64,000 nucleotides of DNA, taken from Moritella marina ATCC 15381. Lineage in GTDB: Bacteria; Pseudomonadota; Gammaproteobacteria; Enterobacterales; Moritellaceae. Location of the stretch: the NCBI RefSeq assembly GCF_008931805.1, contig NZ_CP044399.1, forward strand, positions 3,831,370-3,895,369. The letters are read 5' to 3'. The notes under the pieces were generated by a model, which saw nothing but the letters and a program-made list of their open reading frames with translations, ran no database searches and had not been told where the DNA came from. The position numbers and the translations under genes are program-made. Shown in pieces: positions 45,420 through 55,142 of this stretch (position 1 is its first letter; each line of letters starts with the position of its first letter).

Positions 45420-46676
45420 ATGCCATCCAACATATATTTGGGGTTATTCGCATTGCTAACGATCAATGCGCATGCTCAACAATTGACGCTATCTGTTGCC
45501 GAGGATATTGCCCTAAAACGCGATCCCTCCGCCACACTATACAGCGCACAACAAGCCAGCTTAATTGCACAAGGTATCAGTCGCTCACAACTTGCCGACC
45601 CAATGATAAAATTCGGCTTGAATAATGTGCCTGTTGATAGTTTTTCACTATCTGATGACCCAATGACCCAGTTTAGTCTCGGTCTGTCACAACAATTTTC
45701 AGCCGGTGATTCCCTGGCGTTAACCGCGAAAGGCTTTTCCTTACAGGCACAGCAAAGCATACAATTAGCTGAAAACCGCCAATTAGAATTAAAGCTGCAG
45801 ATCCGTGAATTATGGTTTGATATACGCTTTGCCAAAATAGCCCAAAGTATTCTCGCCAAGAACCAGCTATTATTTAGTCAGCACGTCACCAACCTCTACC
45901 GTCAATTCGAGTTAGGCTATCGTCAAAATCAAGATCTCATTAAAGCAGAATTAGAACTAGCCAAATTTGATGATAAAATTGCGGCGTTTGCGCAACAAGA
46001 ACAAGCACTGCGCGGTCAACTTGTCTCTTGGGTTGGCCCACAAGCATTTACTACATTTTCAACGCAACTACCAACCTGGCCACAGAGCCTTGAGTATGTG
46101 CAACAAGCAGGTCTAAAACATTACCGATTACTGGCAGTGCATCCACAAGTATTAGCTGCGCAACAAGCCATTGATGTTGCTCAGAACAATATAGCCACCG
46201 CCAATGAATCTTATAAACCCGCTTTTAAGGTTGATGTGGGTTACGGTCATCGTGAAGCGCTAGATATGGCAACCGGCTCCAGCCGTAGTGATTTAATCAG
46301 CGGTTCAGTCTCGATGAATATTCCGCTATTCACCAGCAATCGCCAAGACCAAGTCGTTATTGCTGCGACTCAAGGAAAAGGTATTAAGCAAGCAGAAAAA
46401 GATTTATTGCTAATTAAATTCAATGGCATATTAAATGGTGCCATGGCCAATTTCAGCAATACCAAAGCTCGAATGCAACGTTACCAAGACACTCTCCTAG
46501 TGCAAGCCAAAGCTAATAGTGATGCCGCAATACAAGGCTACCAAGCCAATACCAATGATTTTGAACAGGTCATCAAAGCATTAATGGATGAACAAGCTCT
46601 CACACTTGAATATCAACAATTGCACTTTCAAAATTTAAAAACCTTAGCGCGTATTCGTTACTTTCAAGCATTATAG
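45420..46676 (+). CDS. TolC-family outer-membrane efflux protein (CusC-like)
   Basis: 418 residues with a signal peptide (ending NAHAQ) and two OEP repeats: LAVEDIALKRDPS-type alpha-helical barrel start and repeated QQ-rich helices, with GLSQQFSAGDSL and VSMNIPLFTSNRQ in the beta-barrel strands. It forms the outer-membrane channel of the tripartite system. AAGGACATAG precedes the ATG. Next genes are the adaptor (8-base gap) and the RND pump. Confidence 0.9.
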   Translation: MPSNIYLGLFALLTINAHAQQLTLSVAEDIALKRDPSATLYSAQQASLIAQGISRSQLADPMIKFGLNNVPVDSFSLSDDPMTQFSLGLSQQFSAGDSLALTAKGFSLQAQQSIQLAENRQLELKLQIRELWFDIRFAKIAQSILAKNQLLFSQHVTNLYRQFELGYRQNQDLIKAELELAKFDDKIAAFAQQEQALRGQLVSWVGPQAFTTFSTQLPTWPQSLEYVQQAGLKHYRLLAVHPQVLAAQQAIDVAQNNIATANESYKPAFKVDVGYGHREALDMATGSSRSDLISGSVSMNIPLFTSNRQDQVVIAATQGKGIKQAEKDLLLIKFNGILNGAMANFSNTKARMQRYQDTLLVQAKANSDAAIQGYQANTNDFEQVIKALMDEQALTLEYQQLHFQNLKTLARIRYFQAL

Positions 46677-46684
46677 AGGCTGAT

Positions 46685-48190
46685 ATGAAAACATTACTAA
46701 CTAGCTCAATTACATTAGCATTAGGTCTTGTAGCAGGTACGTGGTTTAGTACACAAACACCGTCAACAACAAATACAGAACCAGAGATCTTATATTGGGT
46801 GGCCCCGATGGATGCTAACTACCGTCGAGACAACCCTGGTCAATCACCAATGGGGATGGATTTAGTGCCCGTTTATGCTAAAAAATCACAAACAGTAGCT
46901 CAAACAACAACAGTCCAAGAACCGCTGTATTGGGTTGCGCCCATGGATGCAAACTACCGCCGTGACAAACCAGGTCAATCGCCAATGGGCATGGATTTAG
47001 TGCCTGTTTACCAAGATGCCACAACGGCAAGCGATGCAGGCTTAGTGACCATATCAGCGCGTGTAGAAAATAATTTAGGCGTCCGTACACAAACGGCGCT
47101 GCGCCGCCCTTTCACATCGCAAATAAATACCGTCGGTATATTGGAATTTAATCAGGATTCACTCTGGCAAATTAACAGCCGTGTTTCTGGTTGGGTTGAT
47201 CAACTCTATATCAAGAATACCGGTGAGTTCGTCACCAAAGGACAAGCACTATTCACCTTATATTCACCTGAACTGATTAAAGCACAGAAAGAATTGCTCA
47301 ATACGCTACGTATCGGTAATCACCCCCTCATCAGCTCGGCAAAAAAACGTTTGTCTGCATTGGGTATCAGCCAAGCACAGGTTAAGCAGATCAGCCGAAC
47401 TCAAAAAGTGATCCAAAATGTCACGATATCAGCTCCAAAATCCGGTTATATCACTGAACTAACTATTCGTGAAGGCGCTTACATTTCACCTGCGGTGCAA
47501 ATAATAACAGCTGGGCTATTAACAGAAATATGGTTACAAGCCGAAATTTTTGAGTCTCAAGCAAGTCAGGTCAACATCGGTGATAAAGCGACGATGCAAG
47601 TAGACAGCTTTCCAGGGCAAACTTGGCAGGGAGAAGTGGATTACATTTACCCAGAATTAAACGCCGCGATCCGAACGCTAAAAGTAAGAATTAAAATCAC
47701 CAATTCAGATGAACGGTTAAAACCAAACATGTTTGCCACGTTAACATTGGACAGCCAACAGCAAACAAATTCAATACAGGTTCCGCGTGAGGCAATAATT
47801 CGTTCTGGCACGCTTGATCGAATTGTACTTGCCAAAGGCGATGGTCAATACCAATCAATCAAGATCACATTAGGTAGAGAGTCTGCTGGTTATGTCGAAG
47901 TACTCGCAGGACTTAACGATGGCGACGAGATCGTCACTAGCGCTCAATTTCTACTGGATTCAGAATCAAGCTTAACCGCCGATTTTAGCCGTATAGGTCC
48001 GCCGACAATGAGTGACAACAGTATGCCAATGGATCACCATGACATGACTGAAATGAACCACGATGACATGATGCAAATGGACCACAGCAACATGAACCAC
48101 GATGGCATGAACAATAATGATCAATCAAACGAATCCACCACTGACGATGATTTATCTTGGTTAGATTTTGATGATGCGGGAGAGCTGTAA
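46685..48190 (+). CDS. RND periplasmic adaptor with duplicated heavy-metal-binding domain (CusB-like)
   Basis: 501 residues. After an N-terminal membrane anchor (about 5-20), residues 36-64 and 81-109 are two near-identical heavy-metal-binding modules (YWVAPMDANYRRDNPGQSPM, then GMDLVPVY); CusB proteins normally have at most one. The adaptor core follows (barrel-sandwich SRVSGWVDQLYIKNTGEFV, hairpin, beta-barrel domain). The C-terminal 60 residues are Met/His-rich (MDHHDMTEMNHDDMMQMDHS). It links the pump with the channel and passes Cu/Ag ions. TAATG overlap couples it to the pump gene. Confidence 0.92.
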   Translation: MKTLLTSSITLALGLVAGTWFSTQTPSTTNTEPEILYWVAPMDANYRRDNPGQSPMGMDLVPVYAKKSQTVAQTTTVQEPLYWVAPMDANYRRDKPGQSPMGMDLVPVYQDATTASDAGLVTISARVENNLGVRTQTALRRPFTSQINTVGILEFNQDSLWQINSRVSGWVDQLYIKNTGEFVTKGQALFTLYSPELIKAQKELLNTLRIGNHPLISSAKKRLSALGISQAQVKQISRTQKVIQNVTISAPKSGYITELTIREGAYISPAVQIITAGLLTEIWLQAEIFESQASQVNIGDKATMQVDSFPGQTWQGEVDYIYPELNAAIRTLKVRIKITNSDERLKPNMFATLTLDSQQQTNSIQVPREAIIRSGTLDRIVLAKGDGQYQSIKITLGRESAGYVEVLAGLNDGDEIVTSAQFLLDSESSLTADFSRIGPPTMSDNSMPMDHHDMTEMNHDDMMQMDHSNMNHDGMNNNDQSNESTTDDDLSWLDFDDAGEL

Positions 48191-51100
48191 TGATCAAAAG
48201 AATAATTGAATGGTCGATACACAATCGCATCATGGTGTTATTAGCGACCTTGGTCGTGCTTATCTACGGTAGTTTTGTAATCAAAAACACCCCCGTTGAC
48301 GCCATTCCCGATCTCTCTGATGTCCAAGTTATCATTAAAACCACTTACCCGGGGCAAGCGCCACAAGTCGTGGAAGATCAAGTGACCTACCCACTGACGA
48401 CCGCCATGTTATCAGTGCCAGGTGCAAAAACAGTACGCGGTTACTCGTTCTTCGGCGACTCTTATGTTTACGTTATCTTCGACGATGGTACTGATATGTA
48501 CTGGGCTCGCTCAAGGGTATTAGAATATCTATCACAGGTAACGCCGAATCTCCCGAGCACAGCAAAACCAGCGCTAGGCCCTGACGCGACTGGTGTCGGC
48601 TGGGTATACTCCTATGCGCTCACCGATACCAGCGGTAATCACGATTTAAGCCAACTGCGTAGCATCCAAGATTGGTTCTTCAAATATGAACTACAAACTG
48701 TTGCAGGCGTCTCTGAAGTCGCAACCGTTGGTGGTATGGTCAAGCAATATCAGATCAGTGTAAACCCAGATAAACTGCGCAGTTACCAGATCCCATTATC
48801 GTTAATTACCAAGGCGATCAAACGTGGAAACCAAGAAGCTGGCGCTAGCGTTATCGAAATGGCTGAAGCCGAATACATGGTCCGTGCGAGTGGTTATATC
48901 AGCTCAATCGATGACTTAAAAAATATCCCTTTAAAAATCAGCGCAGCAGGCACGCCATTATTATTAGGCGATGTCGCCGATATTGTCCTTGGCCCACAAA
49001 TGCGCCGAGGTGTTTCTGAACTCGACGGCGAAGGTGAAGTCGTTGGCGGTATTATTGTCATGCGTTACGGTGAAAATGCCCGCGATGTCATCGCTGCAGT
49101 CAAAGCCAAAATTCAAACGTTACAAGCCTCACTACCACAAGGTGTTGAAGTTGTTCCGACATATGATCGCTCAACATTAATCGATAATGCCGTCGACAAC
49201 CTCTACCTTAAATTATTGGAAGAGTTTCTTGTCGTGATTGTTGTTTGTGCATTATTCCTATTCCACATTCGCAGTTCGTTAGTGGTGTTAGTCAGTTTAC
49301 CGATTGGTATTCTTGTGGCCTTTATCGTTATGTCATGGCAAGGCATTAATGCCAACATTATGTCATTGGGTGGGATAGCTATCGCCATTGGCGCCATGGT
49401 TGATGGCGCGATTGTGATGGTTGAGAATGTCCATAAACATATCGAAAAGACGCCATTAACAGATAAAAACCGCTGGCAAGTCATCAGTAAAGCAGCTGCG
49501 GAAGTTGGTCCAGCACTGTTCTTCTCACTACTTATTATTACTTTTAGTTTCGTTCCTGTATTCGTACTCGAAGGCCAAGAAGGGAAAATGTTTGCCCCGC
49601 TCGCCTTTACCAAGACCTATGCAATGGCAGCATCAGCAGGACTCGCGGTGACCTTAGTGCCAATATTAATGGGTTACTTCATTCGCGGTAACGTATTACC
49701 AGAACATAAGAACCCCATCAACCGCGGTCTAATTGCGTTATACCGCCCAGCGTTGGCATTCACACTAAAAGCACCGGTACTGCTACTTTCTATCGTCATT
49801 GGCCTTGTTGCTGTCGGCTTTTACCCCGTCACTAAGATCGGTAGTGAATTTATTCCACCGCTGGATGAAGGTGATCTCATGTATATGCCCACCACCTACC
49901 CGGGTATCAGCATAGGTAAAGCGCGAGAATTATTACAACAAACCAATAAGTTAATCAAAACACTCCCCGAAGTAGAACGGGTATGGGGTAAAGCGGGTCG
50001 CGCCGAAACAGCGACGGATGCAGCGCCGCTCACCATGATTGAAACTTTCATCACATTAAAACCAAAAGCGCAGTGGCGAGAAGGTGTCACTTCAGAGAGT
50101 TTACGCCAAGAACTGGATAAGTTAGTGCAATTCCCTGGTTTAACTAACGCTTGGGTAATGCCGATCAAAACCCGTATCGACATGCTAGCAACAGGTATAA
50201 AGACACCAATTGGCATCAAGATCGCAGGTGAAAAACTGAGTGAGATTGAACAAATTGGCAAGCAAATAGAAAAGATATTACAACATGTACCCGGCACTAC
50301 ATCCGCCTATGCTGAGCGCGTTGTTGGCGGACGTTATGTGAAAATTGATATTGAGCGTGAAAAAGCGGCTCGTTATGGATTGAATATTGCCGATGTACAA
50401 GAAGTCATATCAACGGCAGTAGGCGGTATTAATGTAACTCAAACCATCGAAGGGTTAGAGCGTTATCCTGTTAATGTTCGTTACCCGCAGTCTTACCGTG
50501 ACAGTATTGAACAAATGAAATTATTACCCTTGATCACACCGCAAGGCGCTAGGATTGCCTTAAGTGATGTCGCGAATATTTATGTCGAAGGCGGCGCGCC
50601 GATGATTAAAACAGAAAACGCTCGCCCTAATGGTTGGGTTTATGTCGATATCGAAGGCCGAGATCTCGGTTCTTATGTGCTCGATGCTCAGCAAGCCGTT
50701 GCCGAACAGCTGGTGTTACCTGCTGGTTATTCAATTGCTTGGTCTGGACAATACGAATATATGCAACGTGCCAAAGACACCTTGTCAGTCGTGATCCCAG
50801 CCACGCTCGCCATTATCGTGTTATTACTTTACCTCGCCTTTAGACGGGTTGGTGAGGTACTGCTTATCCTTGCAACATTGCCACTCGCCATGATTGGTGG
50901 GATCTGGTTATTGTACTTACTCAACTACAACTTCTCGATTGCGGTTGGTGTCGGCTTTATCGCCCTCGCCGGTGTTGCGGTTGAAATCGGCGTGATCATG
51001 CTGGTTTATTTAAATCAATCATTAGCAGCGGCACAAGCGGCCGGTAACTTCACCAAAGCTAAATTACAGCAAGCAGTTATGGATGGCGCAGGACTACGTG

Positions 51101-51336
51101 TACGCCCTATCATGATGACGGTAGCAACCGTAATAATAGGCTTAATCCCAATTATGTATGGTGACGGTACCGGCTCTCAAGTAATGCAGCGTATTGCAGC
51201 GCCGATGATTGGCGGTATGGCTTCAGCCATCATTCTGACACTATTAGTATTACCAGCCTCTTTCTATCTGTGGAAATCCATCAGCTTAAAATCACAGATG
51301 GTTAATGAGCAAGATACTGAAACAAAAAATAAATAA
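48190..51336 (+). CDS. cusA: Heavy-metal RND efflux pump (CusA-like)
   Basis: 1048 residues, inner-membrane proton-driven exporter. Twelve helices; the N-terminus IIEWSIHNRIMVLLATLVVL and VDAIPDLSDVQVIIKT are typical of the HME-RND family. TM4 has IAIGAMVDGAIVMVENVHKH with the essential Asp, and the Met-rich metal path region and GSEFIPPLDEGDLMYMPTTY are CusA/SilA hallmarks. The copper/silver assignment rests on the adaptor and the Met-rich partners; zinc/cobalt (CzcA) seems less likely. Confidence 0.93.
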   Translation: MIKRIIEWSIHNRIMVLLATLVVLIYGSFVIKNTPVDAIPDLSDVQVIIKTTYPGQAPQVVEDQVTYPLTTAMLSVPGAKTVRGYSFFGDSYVYVIFDDGTDMYWARSRVLEYLSQVTPNLPSTAKPALGPDATGVGWVYSYALTDTSGNHDLSQLRSIQDWFFKYELQTVAGVSEVATVGGMVKQYQISVNPDKLRSYQIPLSLITKAIKRGNQEAGASVIEMAEAEYMVRASGYISSIDDLKNIPLKISAAGTPLLLGDVADIVLGPQMRRGVSELDGEGEVVGGIIVMRYGENARDVIAAVKAKIQTLQASLPQGVEVVPTYDRSTLIDNAVDNLYLKLLEEFLVVIVVCALFLFHIRSSLVVLVSLPIGILVAFIVMSWQGINANIMSLGGIAIAIGAMVDGAIVMVENVHKHIEKTPLTDKNRWQVISKAAAEVGPALFFSLLIITFSFVPVFVLEGQEGKMFAPLAFTKTYAMAASAGLAVTLVPILMGYFIRGNVLPEHKNPINRGLIALYRPALAFTLKAPVLLLSIVIGLVAVGFYPVTKIGSEFIPPLDEGDLMYMPTTYPGISIGKARELLQQTNKLIKTLPEVERVWGKAGRAETATDAAPLTMIETFITLKPKAQWREGVTSESLRQELDKLVQFPGLTNAWVMPIKTRIDMLATGIKTPIGIKIAGEKLSEIEQIGKQIEKILQHVPGTTSAYAERVVGGRYVKIDIEREKAARYGLNIADVQEVISTAVGGINVTQTIEGLERYPVNVRYPQSYRDSIEQMKLLPLITPQGARIALSDVANIYVEGGAPMIKTENARPNGWVYVDIEGRDLGSYVLDAQQAVAEQLVLPAGYSIAWSGQYEYMQRAKDTLSVVIPATLAIIVLLLYLAFRRVGEVLLILATLPLAMIGGIWLLYLLNYNFSIAVGVGFIALAGVAVEIGVIMLVYLNQSLAAAQAAGNFTKAKLQQAVMDGAGLRVRPIMMTVATVIIGLIPIMYGDGTGSQVMQRIAAPMIGGMASAIILTLLVLPASFYLWKSISLKSQMVNEQDTETKNK

Positions 51337-51370
51337 ACTCAAATTTAAAATAACCGATAAAGGAAAAACA

Positions 51371-52021
51371 ATGTTTAAACAATTAACTATCGCAATCACC
51401 CTTAGCGCCGCGCTCAGTTCACCAGTATTTGCCCACGGCGATGGTGATGGCCACTGTAAAGACACTCAATTAGGCAGTGTTATGTCAGCAATGAGTGATG
51501 ATTTAAAAGCCTATGTTGGCGCATTCAAACGTGATGACCAAGCCGCAATGCAAGCTCAATTGACTAAATTATTGGCCAACAGCGCCAAAGCCAAAAATGA
51601 AATCCCTTTGAAGCTACAGCAGAAAGTGCCCGCAATGAAAGGCATGGATCATAGCAACATGAAGAATATGCAAAACATGAAAGGTATGGATCATAGCAAC
51701 ATGGCGAATATGCAAGACATGAAAGGTATGGACCACAGCAACATGGCGAATATGCAAAACATGAAAGGTATGGATCATAGCAACATGGCGAATATGCAAG
51801 ACATGAAAGGTATGGACCATAGCAAGATGGCGAATATGGACGGCATGGATCATAGTACCCACATGCAGCACATGGCTTACCAACAAGGCATTGAAAAATT
51901 AACAAGCCTCTTTACTCAGCTGCAAGACGCAACATCAAAAGGGCAAGTGAAAACAGTACTGGGTGATATTAAGCAGCACATCAAAAAAAGCCATAAAGCC
52001 TTTCGCCTCAATTGCGATTAA
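51371..52021 (+). CDS. Cytochrome b562-like protein with Met-rich repeat insertion
   Basis: 216 residues; signal peptide to AHA (about 22), ATG at 51371 with AAAGGA. Residues 33-85 and 168-212 align with helices of cytochrome b562: Met38 and His208 fall where the heme ligands Met7 and His102 lie in the E. coli protein. Between them residues 91-163 form five 14-residue repeats, KGMDHSNMANMQDM. It is the last gene of the Cus-like operon. It may be a periplasmic copper/silver buffer; whether it binds heme is unknown. The frame extends upstream into the cusA end but without a signal peptide. Confidence 0.82.
   Translation: MFKQLTIAITLSAALSSPVFAHGDGDGHCKDTQLGSVMSAMSDDLKAYVGAFKRDDQAAMQAQLTKLLANSAKAKNEIPLKLQQKVPAMKGMDHSNMKNMQNMKGMDHSNMANMQDMKGMDHSNMANMQNMKGMDHSNMANMQDMKGMDHSKMANMDGMDHSTHMQHMAYQQGIEKLTSLFTQLQDATSKGQVKTVLGDIKQHIKKSHKAFRLNCD
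51641..51859 (+). repeat. 42-bp tandem repeats encoding Met/His motifs
   Basis: About five repeats of 42 bases (AAAGGTATGGATCATAGCAA type) encode KGMDHSNMANMQ(D/N)M. Copies differ by few bases, so they are recent expansions. Confidence 0.9.
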
Positions 52022-52051
52022 CTGCAACCAATAACACCTAACTAATATATG

Positions 52052-52078
52052 ACGCTGTTGCAGAATAAGCAGCAGCGT
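52052..52078 (+). terminator. Hairpin after the Cus-like operon
   Basis: ACGCTGTTGC and GCAGCAGCGT form a stem with one mismatch around AGAATAA, about 30 bases after the last gene. It lacks a proper U run. The following bases to 52287 hold the hemC promoter and no gene. Confidence 0.5.
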
Positions 52079-52287
52079 AATATTCCATCCCCACACTTAA
52101 TCGTCCTCCTATACTTTAAAACGATAGCTACAGTTCTCATTAAATAAGCCGCTACTTTCAATCCGATTTTATATGTTATCGAGTGGTTAAATTAACCCTC
52201 TTTTTTACAAATAACCCCATCTTAGATCAACCATTAACGGGGGAAATCTGTTAATATTTAGCCAATCTAGTTAAATTTGGAAATATC

Positions 52288-53226
52288 ATGGCTACTGAAA
52301 CACTAAGAATTGCAACCCGTAAAAGTCCACTTGCAATGTGGCAAGCTGAGTATGTAAAAGCACGTCTAGAATCGATCCATCAAAACCTTACCGTGGAACT
52401 AATTCCAATGGTAACAAAAGGTGACATCATTTTAGATACGCCGTTAGCAAAAGTGGGTGGTAAAGGCCTTTTTGTAAAAGAACTTGAAGTGGCAATGCTT
52501 GAGAACCGTGCCGATATTGCCGTGCATTCAATGAAAGACGTGCCAGTTGAATTTCCAGAAGGTTTAGGCTTAGAAGTGATTTGCGAACGTGAAGACCCTC
52601 GTGATGCTTTCGTTTCAAATACTTACAAAAAAATAGAAGAATTATCACCAGGTGCAATCGTAGGAACATGCAGTTTGCGTCGAGAATGCCAACTGAGTGA
52701 AGCACGCCCAGATCTAAAAATCATGAATTTACGCGGCAACGTTAACACCCGTTTAAACAAACTTGATAACAAAGATTATGACGCGATTATTCTGGCAGCA
52801 GCAGGTCTGAAACGCCTGGATATGGAGTACCGTATTGCTAGCTACATTGAGCCAGAGCAAAGCCTACCAGCAGTAGGCCAAGGTGCAGTAGGCATTGAAT
52901 GTCGCGTTGATGATGAACGTGTAAAAGCAATCCTAGCACCTCTAAATCACCCTTTAACCAGTGATCGAGTATGGGCTGAGCGCGCAATGAACTTAGCATT
53001 GGAAGGTGGTTGCCAAGTACCAATCGGTAGTTATGCATTAATCGACGGTGATGAACTGTGGTTGCGTGGCCTTGTTGGCAAGCCAGATGGTACTGAAGTT
53101 ATCCGTGCAGAAATCCGTGGCGACCGTAAAAATGCCCGCCAGTTAGGCTTAACACTTGCTGACACTCTGCTAGCACAAGGTGCAAAAGAAATTTTAACTG
53201 AAGTTTACAATAACGCAGACGCATGA
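52288..53226 (+). CDS. hemC: Hydroxymethylbilane synthase
   Basis: Porphobilinogen deaminase that joins four porphobilinogens. 312 residues. Family motifs: [47 protein letters not shown], and the dipyrromethane cofactor Cys in [11 protein letters not shown]. It begins the hemCDXY operon. Confidence 0.98.
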   Translation: MATETLRIATRKSPLAMWQAEYVKARLESIHQNLTVELIPMVTKGDIILDTPLAKVGGKGLFVKELEVAMLENRADIAVHSMKDVPVEFPEGLGLEVICEREDPRDAFVSNTYKKIEELSPGAIVGTCSLRRECQLSEARPDLKIMNLRGNVNTRLNKLDNKDYDAIILAAAGLKRLDMEYRIASYIEPEQSLPAVGQGAVGIECRVDDERVKAILAPLNHPLTSDRVWAERAMNLALEGGCQVPIGSYALIDGDELWLRGLVGKPDGTEVIRAEIRGDRKNARQLGLTLADTLLAQGAKEILTEVYNNADA

Positions 53227-53990
53227 AAATCAGGGCGCTAATCACTCGCCCACACGAAAAAGGCGAGCAACTTGCTCGTCAGATTAAGGCTGCTCATGGT
53301 GCAGCCTTATGCTGCCCGTTTATCGACATTTCCGCAGGGCAGCAATTTGATAAAGTGAGCTCATTACTGGAAAAATTACAGCCCGGTGACTATATTATTG
53401 CCATAAGCGATAATGCGGTAGAGTATGCAAACAGCAGTTTAACCCTCGGTAATAAAACGTGGCCACAGCAGATAAACTATATCTCAGTCGGCCCGACCAC
53501 GGCAAAACGCTGGCAGAAATACGGTGTTAATCACGTAGAAATACCCGATACACATGATAGCGAAGGCGTATTAAAGCTACTTGCTAACGTATTAGTTACA
53601 GGTAAAAACATTGTTATTCTTCGTGGTAATGGTGGCCGAGAAACCATGGCAGAAGATCTAATTAAACGCACCGCAAACGTGACATATTGTGAAGTTTATC
53701 AACGTACTGTACCTAATTATGATCCAGAGGTACTGATTAATAAGTGGCAACAATTCGCTATTAATAGTGTTATTATCACTAGCGGTGAAATCCTCAGTAA
53801 CCTGATTAAAACAATACCCTATACAGCGTTACCTTGGATATTAAACTTAAACTTTATTGTTCCTAGCCAACGAATTGCAGCACTTGCTCACGGCTTAGGA
53901 ATAGAACACGTCACCATTGCTAGTGGTGCATCAAATAATTCATTATTTAATGCTGTTAAGCAATTGGATATGCAGATAGGAATAAGCTAA
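53223..53990 (+). CDS. hemD: Uroporphyrinogen-III synthase
   Basis: 255 residues; cyclises hydroxymethylbilane. Two alpha/beta domains with [46 protein letters not shown] and [12 protein letters not shown]. HemD is poorly conserved, but the ATGA overlap with hemC settles identity. Confidence 0.95.
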   Translation: MKIRALITRPHEKGEQLARQIKAAHGAALCCPFIDISAGQQFDKVSSLLEKLQPGDYIIAISDNAVEYANSSLTLGNKTWPQQINYISVGPTTAKRWQKYGVNHVEIPDTHDSEGVLKLLANVLVTGKNIVILRGNGGRETMAEDLIKRTANVTYCEVYQRTVPNYDPEVLINKWQQFAINSVIITSGEILSNLIKTIPYTALPWILNLNFIVPSQRIAALAHGLGIEHVTIASGASNNSLFNAVKQLDMQIGIS

Positions 53991-55127
53991 ATGACAGATA
54001 AAAAAAATAACAGTCAACATGCCGAAGCTAAACCAACAAAAGGCATTATTGACTCACCAGACTCGGTTACAAAGGAAAGTAAGCCAGCAAGTAAGACGGG
54101 AGTGATCACTGGTGCAGTAGCAATACTGTTAACGCTTGGTCTTGGTGCGGGTCTTTATTACCATAGCCATCAGCAGAATCAAATTCAGCAGCAAGTCATG
54201 GCGACATTACAAGCACAGCTGCAAGAACAAAAAGACACCCAACAGTCACTACGCCTACAATTAAGCGAAAATAACCAAACTATTGCGAATCAATTAAAGC
54301 AAACGACACAGCAAGTTACCGACATTAAAGAAAGTGAAAAGCTAACGAATTCACAACTTGAAACGGTACAACTGGCGATCGCTAACTTAAAAATGCGAAA
54401 TCCCAATGAGTGGATGCTTGCCGAAGCAGAATATTTAATTCGCATCGCCGGTCGTAAGATTGCATTAGAACAAGACGTTGATACCAGCTTAGCCTTACTG
54501 TCATCGGCAAGCCGCCGTCTAACCCAATTAAACGATCCGAGCTTATTACCACTACGCAAAGTCATCGAGCAAGACATTGCTACTCTGACTAAATTACCGC
54601 GTATTGACCACGATGGCTTAGCATTAAAACTGGCAATCCAAGCTGAAGAAGTTGATAACCTCGTCTTAGCGGGTTTAACTCGCCCTGATATCATTAAAAC
54701 AGATAAAGAATTATCTAGTAACAGCTCGGACTGGAAAGAAAACTTAACTAAATCGTGGCAGTCATTCAGCGCTAATTTCATTACTATCCGTCGCCAAGAC
54801 AATTCTGTCGATGCGCTGCTGTCACCACAAACAGCTTGGTATTTAACTGAAAATCTAAAAACGCAACTACTGCAAGCAGAATTAGCCGTATATCGTCAAG
54901 ACCAAGCTAAATTTAAGCTCACACTGAAAACAGCAAATGCTTGGATTAAGCGCTATTACGATGTCAATCAACCCGCGACTAAAGCGATGTTAACAACGCT
55001 TGATACGCTAAAAGAAACAACGATTACGACAACATATCCAAGCAAGTTAAATAGTGCAGCATTGATTCAAACGACAATCAGAGATCGCAAAATCAATTCA
55101 CTCGCAAATAACACTGGCGCAGAATAA
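53991..55127 (+). CDS. hemX: HemX, uroporphyrinogen-III C-methyltransferase-like membrane protein
   Basis: 378 residues directly after hemD (no gap). A basic/charged N-terminus (about 1-35), one membrane helix (about 38-58), a coiled coil (about 65-130, QQQVMATLQAQLQEQKDTQQ), then DUF513/HemX region with NEWMLAEAEYLIRIAGRK. Despite the database name, it lacks a methyltransferase domain. It probably supports heme pathway organisation at the membrane with HemY. Confidence 0.92.
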   Translation: MTDKKNNSQHAEAKPTKGIIDSPDSVTKESKPASKTGVITGAVAILLTLGLGAGLYYHSHQQNQIQQQVMATLQAQLQEQKDTQQSLRLQLSENNQTIANQLKQTTQQVTDIKESEKLTNSQLETVQLAIANLKMRNPNEWMLAEAEYLIRIAGRKIALEQDVDTSLALLSSASRRLTQLNDPSLLPLRKVIEQDIATLTKLPRIDHDGLALKLAIQAEEVDNLVLAGLTRPDIIKTDKELSSNSSDWKENLTKSWQSFSANFITIRRQDNSVDALLSPQTAWYLTENLKTQLLQAELAVYRQDQAKFKLTLKTANAWIKRYYDVNQPATKAMLTTLDTLKETTITTTYPSKLNSAALIQTTIRDRKINSLANNTGAE

Positions 55128-55142
55128 GCGGAGGCAGAGAAC

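Noticed and set aside
51564-51905. Minus-strand ORFs (113 and 90 residues) across the Met repeats
   Set aside because: They are repeat-driven shadows; the plus-strand frame has the signal peptide, ribosome-binding site and homologous flanks.
53991-55127. HemX as an active uroporphyrinogen methyltransferase
   Set aside because: The protein has a membrane helix and coiled coil but no SAM-methyltransferase motif, so only the name is historical.
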